DNA from: Solirubrobacterales bacterium 67-14
Lineage (GTDB): Bacteria > Actinomycetota > Thermoleophilia > Solirubrobacterales > 70-9
Assembly (NCBI GenBank): GCA_001897355.1
Contig: MKST01000007.1
Location: forward strand, 345,077-409,076
Direction of reading: 5' to 3'
Length of the DNA stretch: 64,000 nt
Made by a program: the position numbers and the translations under genes. Every line of letters starts with the position of its first letter. Position 1 is the stretch's first letter. Below are positions 1 through 7,940 of this stretch, piece after piece. Below the pieces are notes generated by a model that worked only from the letters and a program-made list of their open reading frames with translations, was not told where the DNA came from and did not search any database.

Positions 1-1242
1 ACTTCGTTTGGCGATTCCGTGGGCGGTGGCGGAGAAGGTGAGCTTGACCTTTTTGCCAATCTTGGCTTTCCTGGTCAGCTTGACTCTGAAGGTCGCGGTC
101 TTGGTTCTGCCGGCAGCGACGCTGCCTAGCTTCACGCACTTCTTCTTGACCTTGACCAGCTTCTTCGGCGCCTTCACACAGACCTTGACGTTCCGAGCGG
201 TGCCGTCACCGACGTTGGTCACCTTGACCTTCACCCGCTGCGCCTTCCCGGCCCGGACCTTCTTCGCCTTCGGGGTGATCTTCAACGGACCGAGCTTCGC
301 CTTCGTCTGCTTGAACTCAGCCGTCACCTGAGTCGGGTCGATCAACGTCACCTCGCAACTCCCCGTTCCGGAACAGCCGCCACCCGACCAGCCCGTGAAG
401 GCGGAACCGGAGCTCGGAGAAGCAGTGAGCGTCACCTTCGTGAACGAGGGGTAGGTCTCGGCGCAATCCTCGCCACAGGCGATCCCGGCCGGGCTGGAGC
501 TCACGCTCCCGGAGCCGGTGCCGGTCCGGCTGACCTGGAGGAGTGGAGTCGGTTGGGCGGTCGAGGCCGACTGGATGATGTAGTTGGTCCCGTTGTCGCG
601 CAGCCAGACCGCGGTCGCAGTGCCGTCCCGCGCGATCGTTATCTATGGCGAATAGGCGGTCTGGCCGGCCGCCGAAAGGGCGACCGGATCGCCGAAGGCG
701 CCACCCGGCGGCCGGGTCGCCGCCTGAATGATCCTGTTGGTCCCGTCGGAGCGCCACCAAACAACGGTCGCGGTACCGTCGGCCGCGACTGCGATCTGGG
801 CGTTGAGGGCGCTCTGGCCCGTCGCCGAGAGATCCACCGGATTGCCGAAGGCGCCGCCCGGCGGGCGGGTCGCCGCCTGGACGATGTAGTGGGTGCCGTT
901 CAAGCGCGACCAGATGACGGTCGCGGTGCCGTTCGGGGCGAACGCGACCTGAGGCGAACCGGCATTCTCGCCGGCCTGGGAGAGATCGACCCCGGCACCG
1001 AAAGCACCGCCTGGTGGTCGGATCGCGGCCTGAACGATGTTGCTGGTCCCGTCGTTGCGGACCCACACCGCAATCGCGGTGCCATCGTCCCCGAACGCGA
1101 CCTGAGGCTGGTCAGAGTTCTGGCCGGCCGCCGAGAGATCAACCGCGGGCAGCCAAGGCCCCTGCGGAGACGCCGAAGCCGCGACGGACCCGAGTCCGGT
1201 GACCACAACGACCGCCGCGAGCAACACCTTGATCAACCGCAA
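1..1242 (-). pseudogene. Secreted ~50-residue-repeat protein, interrupted by an in-frame amber; 3' end beyond the window
   Basis: The reading frame runs from a TTG at 1242 (AGGGGG seven bases upstream), through a signal peptide (LIKVLLAAVVVVTG...ASA), to the window edge. Four or more repeats of about 50 residues follow, each with a core like QVAFAPNGTATVIW and a PPGGAFG turn. Then come a Gly/Ser-rich bacterial repeat domain (FTGWSGGGCSGTGSCEVTL) and a CARDB/DUF11-like domain rich in Lys. At 643-645 the frame has TAG where the repeats have Gln (SPQ, NAQ, QPQ). The same frame stays open and well conserved for another 640 bases, so a single C-to-T change is the simplest explanation. It was probably a cell-surface or secreted structural protein. 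Function beyond that is unknown. Alternatives are a recent pseudogene or a sequence error. Confidence 0.7.
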
Positions 1243-1364
1243 GACCGACCCCCTGCTTGCAACCGAACGGATTGTCGATCGGTTTTCGAGAGTTGAGAGA
1301 TTTACTTCGCCGACCCTAGTCGATGTCGTAGCCACCGACATGAAGCCAACATGAAGGATTGGCG

Positions 1365-2075
1365 TCAGTGAAGACCAGGCCCTGAAGCCTGCCACTCCAC
1401 CTGGCCCTTGCCCTCGGCCGCCGAGCGGCCTTCGATGTCATCCCACTGGTGGAGCATCCGCTTGAGGCGGGCGACCCCGGCCGGGTCGTGGGCGGCGATG
1501 CGGCCGGCCAGCTCCAGGGCGGCGTTCTCGGTCGCGGCGCCCGGTGCGACCTGGTTGACCAGGCCGATCCGCAGCGCCTCGTCGACCTTGACCGTGTTCG
1601 AGGAGAGCAGCAAGTACTTGGCGTGGCTGAGGCCGCAGAGGGTGACCAGGCGGGCCGGACCGACCGGCACCCCGAGCGCAGCGCCGGGGAAGCGCATCTG
1701 CAGATTCGCGCCGCCGATCCGGATGTCGCAGGCGACCGCGATCTCCGCTCCGCCGCCGACCGTGTAGCCATGGCAGGCGGCGATCGTCGGCTTGGGGAAC
1801 TGGACCACCGCGTCGTAGAGATCGGCGAACAGCTGCATCTTGTTCACCTTGGCCTCGTCGTCGATGTCCTCCTTGATGTCCGCGCCGGCCGAGAAGGCCA
1901 TGTAGTCGGTCGAGGAGAAGACCAGCACCTTGACATTCTCGTCACCGCGGGCGACGGCGACATGCTCGATCAGCTCGACCAGCATCTCGGTGTTGATCGC
2001 GTTCAGCGCCTTCGGCCGGTCGAGCTGGATCAGGGCGACGCCCCGGTCGTCGACTTCATAGGTGCTCAGGCTCAT
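1365..2075 (-). CDS. Enoyl-CoA hydratase/isomerase family protein (crotonase fold)
   Basis: A 236-residue crotonase. The oxyanion-hole segments are visible as SAGADIKED and GYTVGGGAEIAVACDI; the latter carries the first catalytic Glu of hydratases. The second hydratase Glu, normally in a PE-x-x-G motif, is replaced: the sequence reads FPGAALGVPVG. The exact reaction may therefore be isomerase- or hydrolase-like rather than classical hydration. Substrate cannot be inferred. It lies 14 bases downstream of pth on the same strand and may be the last gene of an rplY-pth transcript. The start is ATG (MSLSTYEVDD), typical for the family. Confidence 0.85.
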   Translation of the reverse strand: MSLSTYEVDDRGVALIQLDRPKALNAINTEMLVELIEHVAVARGDENVKVLVFSSTDYMAFSAGADIKEDIDDEAKVNKMQLFADLYDAVVQFPKPTIAACHGYTVGGGAEIAVACDIRIGGANLQMRFPGAALGVPVGPARLVTLCGLSHAKYLLLSSNTVKVDEALRIGLVNQVAPGAATENAALELAGRIAAHDPAGVARLKRMLHQWDDIEGRSAAEGKGQVEWQASGPGLH

Positions 2076-2089
2076 TGGTCCTCAACCTT

Positions 2090-2698
2090 TCAGTTCTCGC
2101 CGGTTTCCCCGGCGGCGATTCGCTCGACAAGTCTTTCGGTTTCCCGGGCCGCGTCGTCGATCAGGTTTTCGACCTGCTCGCGGCTCTCGGAGAACTTCCC
2201 CAGCACGTACCCGGCGACCCGGTCGGGATCGGTGCTGTCGGGCCGGTCGACCCCGATCCGGACCCGCCAGAAGTCGGCCGAACCGAAGCCCTGTTTCAGG
2301 CTCTTGACCCCGTTGTGCCCGGCCGCGCCGCCGCCGAGCCGGTTGCGGATCTCGCCGAAGGGCAGGTCGATCTCGTCATAGACCGCGATCACCCGGTCGA
2401 GCGGGATCTTCTTCGAGCCCCGGGCCGGGCCGGCCGACTTGCCGGACTCGTTCATGTAGGTGAGCGGGGTCATCAGCACGACCCGCGGACCGCCGGGGCG
2501 GATCCGCCCCTCGGTGATCCGGGCGTTGAACTTGTCCTTGGCCCGTGGCAGATCCCAGCGCTCGGCCAGAAGGGCAGCGACCATGAAACCGGCGTTGTGG
2601 CGACTGCGCTCGTACTCGCGGCCGGGGTTGCCCAGCCCGACGATCAGGATCGGGGCATCGGACCCGTCTTCGGGGTCTGACCTACGCAGGAAGGACAG
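2090..2698 (-). CDS. pth: Peptidyl-tRNA hydrolase with a probable CTG start
   Basis: Pth releases tRNA from peptidyl-tRNAs that drop off ribosomes. The core is complete: VGLGNPG (catalytic-site Asn), RHNAGF (catalytic His), TYMNESG, DEIDLPFG and GGGAAGHNGVKS. The first ATG in frame (2584) lies after both GLGNPG and the catalytic His, so it cannot be the start. Between the preceding rplY TAG (2702-2704, same frame) and VGLGNPG there is no ATG, GTG or TTG. The best candidate is CTG at 2698, six bases after GAGGAG, which is formed by the last codons of rplY. It would give 202 residues starting LSFLRRSD. Alternatives are another CTG/ATC codon or read-through from rplY. Family assignment is certain; the start is not. 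Confidence 0.9.
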   Translation of the reverse strand: MSFLRRSDPEDGSDAPILIVGLGNPGREYERSRHNAGFMVAALLAERWDLPRAKDKFNARITEGRIRPGGPRVVLMTPLTYMNESGKSAGPARGSKKIPLDRVIAVYDEIDLPFGEIRNRLGGGAAGHNGVKSLKQGFGSADFWRVRIGVDRPDSTDPDRVAGYVLGKFSESREQVENLIDDAARETERLVERIAAGETGEN

Positions 2699-2701
2699 GA
2701 C

Positions 2702-3388
2702 CTACTCCTCGTCGGAGGAGTCTTCGCCCGAGTCGCCCTCGTCGGCGGCCTCTTCGCCACCTTCCTCGCCTTCGCCGACCACTTCCGGCTCGGCTTCGAG
2801 ATCCTCTTCGGGCTCCTCCTCGACCCGCGGCGGGGAGAGCGTGACAATGGTGACCTCGGCAGGATCGTCGGCGATCAGCGTGACGCCTTCCGGGGCAACC
2901 AGATCCTCGAGCGTGAGGGTGTCGTTGATCTCCATCTCGGAAACGTCGAGGGCGATCGAGTCCGGGATGTCGGTCGGCAGCGCTTCGACCGTGACTTCAC
3001 GGGTGACGTGCTCGAGCACGCCGCCCTGCTTGACGCCGGGGCTGACGTCGTCACCGGTCAGCTCGACCAGAACCTCGGCTTGGATCGCCTGGTTGAGGTC
3101 GACCTGCTGCAGGTCGAGGTGCTGGAGGTCGCCGCGCACCGGGTGGTGCTGCTGCTCCTTGACCACGACCGGAACCGCCTCCGAACCCTCGATCGCGAGA
3201 TCGAACAGCGCATGCCCTTCACCTAGGATGACCCGGGCGTCGCGGCTTTCGACCTGGAAAGAGGTCGCTTCCTTGCCGCCCGAGTAGACGACCCCGGGAA
3301 CCTTGCCTTCGCGGCGGAGGCGTTTGGAGGTTCGGGTGCCGAAATCGGTACGGGTTGTGGCGTTAAGAGTTGCGCGTTCTGAAGACAT
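2702..3388 (-). CDS. rplY: 50S ribosomal protein L25, CTC (general stress) type
   Basis: 228 residues, the long two-domain L25/CTC form. The N-terminal 5S-rRNA-binding domain includes TRTSKRLRREGKVPGVVY and is followed by a TL5-type C-terminal beta domain with LPTDIPDSIALDVSEM. A strongly acidic tail rich in Glu/Asp (EEPEEDLEAEPEVVGEGEEG onward) runs to the stop. The start is ATG at 3388, giving MSSERATLNA. It is divergent from the ABC1 kinase across 38 bases and is followed directly in the same frame by pth, whose ribosome-binding site lies in the rplY terminal codons. This rplY-pth order is common in Gram-positive bacteria and suggests translational coupling. Confidence 0.95.
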   Translation of the reverse strand: MSSERATLNATTRTDFGTRTSKRLRREGKVPGVVYSGGKEATSFQVESRDARVILGEGHALFDLAIEGSEAVPVVVKEQQHHPVRGDLQHLDLQQVDLNQAIQAEVLVELTGDDVSPGVKQGGVLEHVTREVTVEALPTDIPDSIALDVSEMEINDTLTLEDLVAPEGVTLIADDPAEVTIVTLSPPRVEEEPEEDLEAEPEVVGEGEEGGEEAADEGDSGEDSSDEE

Positions 3389-3426
3389 TGGACAGAACAG
3401 GATAGGGAAACCCGTACGCTTGAGGC

Positions 3427-4839
3427 GTGGCGGACGATTCGAAGATTCCCAAAGGACGCCTCCGCCGTTCGGCCAAGCTGGGCACGGCGATCGGTTCACA
3501 GGGTGCCAAGTACGCGGGAACCAAGGCCTCAAGCCTTTTTCGCGGCGGTGACTCGAGCCAGGAAAAGTTGGATGAGCGGCACGCCGAGACGGCCGCGAAG
3601 ATGGTCGCGACGCTGGGCCAGATGAAGGGCGCAGCGATGAAGATCGGCCAGTTCGCCTCCTTCATCGACATCGACTTCATCCCCGAGGAGTACCGGGAGG
3701 TCTACCAGGAGCAACTCGCCAAGCTGCGCTCCGAAGCTCCTTCCATGCCCTGGGACGAGGTGGTCGAGGTGATGAAGGAGGAGTTCGACGGCGAGCCGAT
3801 CGAGCAGCTCTTCGACTCGATCGAACATGAAGCGTTCGCCGCCGCCTCGATCGGGCAGGTCCACCGCGGTCGCCTGATCGACGGTCGCGAGGTGGCGGTC
3901 AAGATCCAGTACCCCGGCATCGCCGAGGCACTCGAGGCCGACCTGAAGAACGCCGGCATGCTGGTGCGGATGGCCCGCGCACTGGCGCCGGGACTCGATG
4001 CCCGCGAGGTGACCCGAGAGCTCCGGGAGCGGGTGCTGGAGGAACTCGACTACGAGTACGAGGCCCAGAACCAGCGCGCCTTCGCCCGCGCCTATCGCGG
4101 CCACCCGTTCATCTACGTACCGGACGTGATCACCCGGCTCTCGCGCCGCCGGGTGCTGGTCACCGAGTTCGTCGAGGGGATCGGCTTCGAAGAGATTCTC
4201 GAACTGGACCAAGAGGAACGGAGCCGCTTCGGGGAGATCCTCTTCCGCGGCAGCTTCGGCTCGATCTACCACCTACAGCACTTCAACGCCGACCCCCACC
4301 CCGGCAACTATCTGCTGATGAAGGACGGCCGGGTCGCCTTCCTCGACTTCGGCATGACCAAGAAGCTCGACAAGGAGCAGATCGAGCTCGAACAGCTCGC
4401 GGTCGACGCCGCGGTCCGGAACGACCCGGAGGGGTTGCGCGACGCCCTCCACACGCTTGGCTTCGTCAAGAAGCCCTCGAACCTCGACGCGGAGCACCTG
4501 ATGAACCACGTCAAGTCGATCGGCGGTTGGTACATGGAGGACCGGGAGATCGAGATCGACGGAAACCGGGTGATGAAGGTGATCGAATCGACCCATGACC
4601 CCCGCTCCGAGTACTTCGACCTGATGCGTCGCGAGTCGATCCCGGCCGACGAGCTGATGGGCCGACGCATGGAGATCGGTGTGCTCGCCGTGCTCGGCCG
4701 GCTGCGGGCCAAACGCAACTGGCATCGGATCATGCGCGAGTGGGTCTACGCCGACCCACCGGCGACCGAACTCGGCCGGGAGGAGTGGGCTTATTTCGAG
4801 GAGAGAGGGATTTTCCAGGTTCCGGGGATTAAGCGTTAG
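3427..4839 (+). CDS. ABC1/AarF/UbiB family atypical protein kinase
   Basis: 470 residues from a GTG. The KxGQ motif characteristic of UbiB/ADCK proteins is at residues 72-75 (MKIGQ). The Ala-rich nucleotide loop AAASIGQVHRG is near 138-148, the invariant Lys is in EVAVKI at 159, the catalytic loop is DPHPGN at 289-294, and DFG is at 307-309. Members are implicated in isoprenoid-lipid metabolism or extraction. The actinobacterial substrate is unknown. It lies ten bases before the next membrane-protein gene, so the pair is probably cotranscribed. No transmembrane helix is obvious in the C-terminus. Confidence 0.9.
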   Translation: MADDSKIPKGRLRRSAKLGTAIGSQGAKYAGTKASSLFRGGDSSQEKLDERHAETAAKMVATLGQMKGAAMKIGQFASFIDIDFIPEEYREVYQEQLAKLRSEAPSMPWDEVVEVMKEEFDGEPIEQLFDSIEHEAFAAASIGQVHRGRLIDGREVAVKIQYPGIAEALEADLKNAGMLVRMARALAPGLDAREVTRELRERVLEELDYEYEAQNQRAFARAYRGHPFIYVPDVITRLSRRRVLVTEFVEGIGFEEILELDQEERSRFGEILFRGSFGSIYHLQHFNADPHPGNYLLMKDGRVAFLDFGMTKKLDKEQIELEQLAVDAAVRNDPEGLRDALHTLGFVKKPSNLDAEHLMNHVKSIGGWYMEDREIEIDGNRVMKVIESTHDPRSEYFDLMRRESIPADELMGRRMEIGVLAVLGRLRAKRNWHRIMREWVYADPPATELGREEWAYFEERGIFQVPGIKR

Positions 4840-4848
4840 ATTCTCCTC

Positions 4849-5697
4849 ATGAAGCGGATCAAGGCTGGTTGGCAGTTGACCAAGAAGAGTTGGCGGGTCC
4901 TCTCCGATTCGCCCGGACTGGTGCGGTTCCCGCTGGTCGGCGGGTTGATCGCGCTGCTGCTCGCGATCGTGCTGATCGGCCCCGGCCTCTACTTCTTCGA
5001 AGACGACATGCCGGTGCTCGGCGCGATCCTGGTCGCGGTCGGCACCTACCTCTGCGCTTTCACCACGTACTACTTCGCGGTCGGCCTCGCCCACAACGCG
5101 GACCGCCAGATGCACGGCGAGTCCCCGAGCTTCGGCGACGGCATGGCCCTGGCTTCGAGCCGCATGGGCGCGGTTGCCGGCTGGGCCTTCGTCGCTACCG
5201 TCGTGATGACGATCATCCGGGCGATCCAGGAGCGCTTCGGGATCGCCGGCGCGATCGTCGGCGGCTTGGCCGGCGCCGCCTGGGGCATCCTCACCTTCCT
5301 CGCCGTGCCGGTGATCGCCCTCGAGGGCACCGGCCCGATCCAGACGATCAAGCGCTGCGCCCATCTGGTCAAGAGCCGCTGGGGCGAGCAGATCGCCGGC
5401 ACCATCGCGATCGGCGGCATCGTCTTCCTGCTCGGCTTCCTGCCCGCGATCCTCTTCATCGTGGCCGGGGTGGCACTCTGGACCACGACCGGATTCGGTG
5501 GCGCGATCCTGATCGCGATCGGCGTCCTGGTCCTGGTCGTGGCCGCCCTGATCCAGCAGTCGCTGGCGACCATCTTCGGCGTCGCCCTCTACCGCTACGT
5601 GGCCGGCCAGGAAGCGGTCGGCGGCTTCACCGAGGAAGAGCTGCAGAGCGCCGTCCGCCTCAAGCGCGGCGCGACCCCGGCCGCCGGCTCGATCTAG
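4849..5697 (+). CDS. Integral membrane protein, DUF6159-like
   Basis: 282 residues with about six hydrophobic helices (for example LIALLLAIVLIGPGLYFF, TFLAVPVIALEG and GGIVFLLGFLPAILFIVAGV). The amphipathic N-terminus resembles DUF6159 proteins. No catalytic motif is visible, and function is unknown for the family. It starts ten bases after the ABC1 kinase and likely shares its transcript, which hints at a membrane or lipid role by association only. It converges with the regulator gene at 5710 with just 12 bases between stops. Confidence 0.75.
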   Translation: MKRIKAGWQLTKKSWRVLSDSPGLVRFPLVGGLIALLLAIVLIGPGLYFFEDDMPVLGAILVAVGTYLCAFTTYYFAVGLAHNADRQMHGESPSFGDGMALASSRMGAVAGWAFVATVVMTIIRAIQERFGIAGAIVGGLAGAAWGILTFLAVPVIALEGTGPIQTIKRCAHLVKSRWGEQIAGTIAIGGIVFLLGFLPAILFIVAGVALWTTTGFGGAILIAIGVLVLVVAALIQQSLATIFGVALYRYVAGQEAVGGFTEEELQSAVRLKRGATPAAGSI

Positions 5698-5709
5698 AGC
5701 CGACCTGGA

Positions 5710-6381
5710 TCAGCCACCGGCCGCGACGACGACCACGCAACCGGCCTGGTCCGGATCCCGGGGCGTGAATTCGCTCAGCTTCAACTCGGGGTCGATCGCC
5801 TCCAGGAGGCCGGCCGTCATGCCGCGGTGCAGGCCGCAGATCGCCGGCTGGTTCTCACGGACCGCTTCCCGATAGGGGCAGTTCCCGAGTTCGCAGCCGA
5901 AGCCGCCTTCGCTCCGGTCGGTCAGCCGCGGCTGGAAGCCGAGCGTGGTCAGCGCGGCGGCGATCGCATCGGGGGCGTCACCCCAGCTTTCGCGATCGGT
6001 GTTTCGCCCCACCTCGCGACCCAGCTCCCGGCCCACCGACTCGAGCTCTTCCAGACGCTCCCCACCGGTCGGGCAGGCCCGGGCGAGCCAACGAGCCAGT
6101 TCCGCATACGCGGTAGGCGGGCTCCCCCCGGGCTCGGCCGAAGCTGAAATGGCCCACTCGTCCCGGGGGCGGCCCCGGCCGCGGCGGCTGCGGCGCCGTT
6201 CGACCAGGCCTGCCTCCTGCATCACTTCGAGGTGGTTGCGGACTCCGTTCGGATGCATCCCCAGTTTCTGGGCCAGCTCGACCGTGGCGGCCGGATGCCC
6301 GAGGTCCTCCAGCATCTCGAACAGGCGAGCCCGGGTCGGCTGGCCGAGCACCCCATGTGACTTACGAGGCAGGTCAACCAA
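5710..6381 (-). CDS. Winged-helix regulator with C-terminal Cys cluster (SufR-like)
   Basis: 223 residues from a TTG that sits five bases after GGAGG inside the end of the upstream gene (8-base overlap), so translation is coupled. An ArsR/DeoR-type winged helix covers roughly residues 8-75 (HPAATVELAQKLGMHPNGVRN as recognition region), followed by a basic wing. The C-terminus has C163, C168, C182, H185 and C215 around a CPYREAV...CGLH stretch. This resembles the Fe-S-binding domain of SufR-like regulators, which sense iron-sulfur status or nitric oxide. Ligand and targets are inferred. The adjacent membrane protein and the palindrome at 7615 are the natural targets. Fe-S binding is not proven by sequence alone. 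Confidence 0.75.
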   Translation of the reverse strand: MVDLPRKSHGVLGQPTRARLFEMLEDLGHPAATVELAQKLGMHPNGVRNHLEVMQEAGLVERRRSRRGRGRPRDEWAISASAEPGGSPPTAYAELARWLARACPTGGERLEELESVGRELGREVGRNTDRESWGDAPDAIAAALTTLGFQPRLTDRSEGGFGCELGNCPYREAVRENQPAICGLHRGMTAGLLEAIDPELKLSEFTPRDPDQAGCVVVVAAGG

Positions 6382-7597
6382 GGTGGCCTCCGGGGCCGAG
6401 GCGGAAGGCGAGGATCACCGAGCGCAGCGCAATCGTCGCCAGGGCCAGCGCGGCAAGCAAGAGCAGCGCGGTGGCCGGCCAGCGCAGGGGATCGATCGAG
6501 GTGGCCAGGGCCAGTGCGAGCAGGGCGACCCCGCCGACCGCGACCCCGACCAGGACGCCGTCCCGGACCGGGTTCGGGGCCGGCACCGGGCGGCTGAAGT
6601 CCCGGACCCGGACCACGACCGAGACCAGGTGCAGGATCGAGCCGGCCACGGTCAGTCCGATCCAGCCGGCGACCAGCAGGACCGCGAGCACTGCCCGGTC
6701 GGACCCGACCAGCGGGGTCAGGGGCTGGTCGAGCGCCGCGACCAGGGCGAAGGCGACTCCGACCGGGAGGAACGGTTGTGACCAGGCGACCAGACGGGCC
6801 GAAAGCGGCAGGCCGCGGGGCGCACGGAACGCCGAGGAGACGAGGTTCACCGCCAGGGCGCAGGCTGCCCCGAACAGCAGCGCCCAAGCGACGACCGTGA
6901 CCGTCCCCTGGCCGAAGCCATATCCCGCGGCGAGCCCGGCCACGCCGAGGCTCCAGAGCAGGAAGGTCGCCGGCTGCAGGCGGGGAAAGCGAAGCTGGGT
7001 ACGGGTCAGCGAAGGAAAGAAGGTGTGCAGGGTGCCGACGATCGCGCCGCCCAGCCAGCCACCCAGGTTGAAAGCGAGATGGGCACCGAGCAGGGAGCCA
7101 TGAGACCAGGCGACCCCGGTGGCGAGCATGACCCCGGCCACGATCCCGCCGACCAGCCAGGCCGTGCTGGCCCGGTACCAGCGGCTGGCCCAGGGCGCCT
7201 TCTGGAGCGAGCCGCGAGCCAGGTTCCTCAGCACGACCAAGTAGAGCGCCAAGGTCGCGAGCAGCACCGCGGCGCCGGCGATGACCAGCGGGTCGGAACC
7301 GGCCGCGACGCCGACCGCGACCGCGACCGAGCCGACGCTCCAACCGGCAACTTCGCTGACGGTCACCCGCCGTGAGGGTGGCGAGGTCGCCAGGAACGCG
7401 GTGACGAAGAACTGGCTGACCCCGATCACCAGCTGGGAGACACCACCGAGCAGGGCCAGGTGAAGCCCGGTCCAGGCGGCCCGGTCCCAGCCCGCCAGTT
7501 CACCCACGATCACCGTTGCGGCGGCAGCCACGAGAAAGGCCACGCCGGCCGCGAGGCTGGCCAGCAGCGGGTCGGTCGGACGCTGGGATCCGTTCAT
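6374..7597 (-). CDS. Polytopic His-rich membrane protein, NnrS/heme-copper-oxidase-like
   Basis: 407 residues with about 11-12 hydrophobic helices. Conserved-looking intramembrane His residues occur in GLHLALLGG, GAHLAFNLGG, GTLHTFFPSLTRT and GSILHLVSVV. The third pattern resembles the heme/copper-liganding helices of NnrS-like proteins and the membrane domain fused to some actinobacterial multicopper oxidases. A role in NO or metal handling is inferred, not shown. It is the first gene of a two-gene operon with the Cys-rich regulator. Its ATG at 7597 faces the ferredoxin gene across a 61-base region with a palindrome. Confidence 0.65.
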   Translation of the reverse strand: MNGSQRPTDPLLASLAAGVAFLVAAAATVIVGELAGWDRAAWTGLHLALLGGVSQLVIGVSQFFVTAFLATSPPSRRVTVSEVAGWSVGSVAVAVGVAAGSDPLVIAGAAVLLATLALYLVVLRNLARGSLQKAPWASRWYRASTAWLVGGIVAGVMLATGVAWSHGSLLGAHLAFNLGGWLGGAIVGTLHTFFPSLTRTQLRFPRLQPATFLLWSLGVAGLAAGYGFGQGTVTVVAWALLFGAACALAVNLVSSAFRAPRGLPLSARLVAWSQPFLPVGVAFALVAALDQPLTPLVGSDRAVLAVLLVAGWIGLTVAGSILHLVSVVVRVRDFSRPVPAPNPVRDGVLVGVAVGGVALLALALATSIDPLRWPATALLLLAALALATIALRSVILAFRLGPGGHLG

Positions 7598-7614
7598 GCG
7601 ACAATTTTACACAC

Positions 7615-7629
7615 TTGATACTGTATAAA
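7615..7629. promoter_or_regulatory. Imperfect 15-bp palindrome in the divergent promoter region
   Basis: TTGATACTGTATAAA has 7-base arms around a central T with one mismatch (TTgATAC / GTATaAA). It lies 17 bases from the membrane-protein ATG and 29 bases from the ferredoxin ATG, in an unusually AT-rich patch. It overlaps a TATAAA that could be a -10 element for the ferredoxin. It is a plausible operator for the SufR-like regulator of this locus. That assignment is inference. Confidence 0.5.
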
Positions 7630-7658
7630 TCTCTTTCTTCGACTCTGCGAGTAGCTCA

Positions 7659-7919
7659 ATGGCGTACGTAATCAACGAACCCTGCATCGGTGTCAAGGAC
7701 AATTCCTGCGTCGAGGTCTGTCCGGTCGACTGCATCCACCCCACTCCCGAGGAGCCGGAATACGAGTCGGTTGACCAGCTCTTCATCGATCCCGACGAAT
7801 GCATCGACTGCGATGCCTGCGTCGAGGCCTGCCCGGTCGACGCGATCACCCCGGAGGACATGGTCCCGCCGGAGTGGCAGCGCTTCATCGAGCTGAACGC
7901 GAATCACTTCAAGAGGTAA
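7659..7919 (+). CDS. fdxA: Seven-iron ferredoxin ([3Fe-4S][4Fe-4S])
   Basis: 86 residues. The first cluster motif is [17 protein letters not shown] (C-x7-C-x3-CP), the spacing typical of seven-iron ferredoxins with a [3Fe-4S] site. The second is [14 protein letters not shown], a canonical [4Fe-4S] motif. An acidic C-terminal tail ends in NANHFKR. It is a small soluble electron carrier; partners are unknown. The ATG at 7659 follows [13 protein letters not shown] starts seen across actinobacterial FdxA. It is divergent from the SufR-like/membrane-protein operon, so the same palindrome may control both sides. Confidence 0.95.
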   Translation: MAYVINEPCIGVKDNSCVEVCPVDCIHPTPEEPEYESVDQLFIDPDECIDCDACVEACPVDAITPEDMVPPEWQRFIELNANHFKR

Positions 7920-7940
7920 GCAGGCGGACGAGGCTCTGGC

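Noticed and set aside
3529..5364. Long minus-strand ORFs opposite the ABC1 kinase and the DUF6159-like gene
   Set aside because: They are high-GC shadow frames with His/Asp/Arg-biased, motif-free translations opposite clearly conserved proteins.
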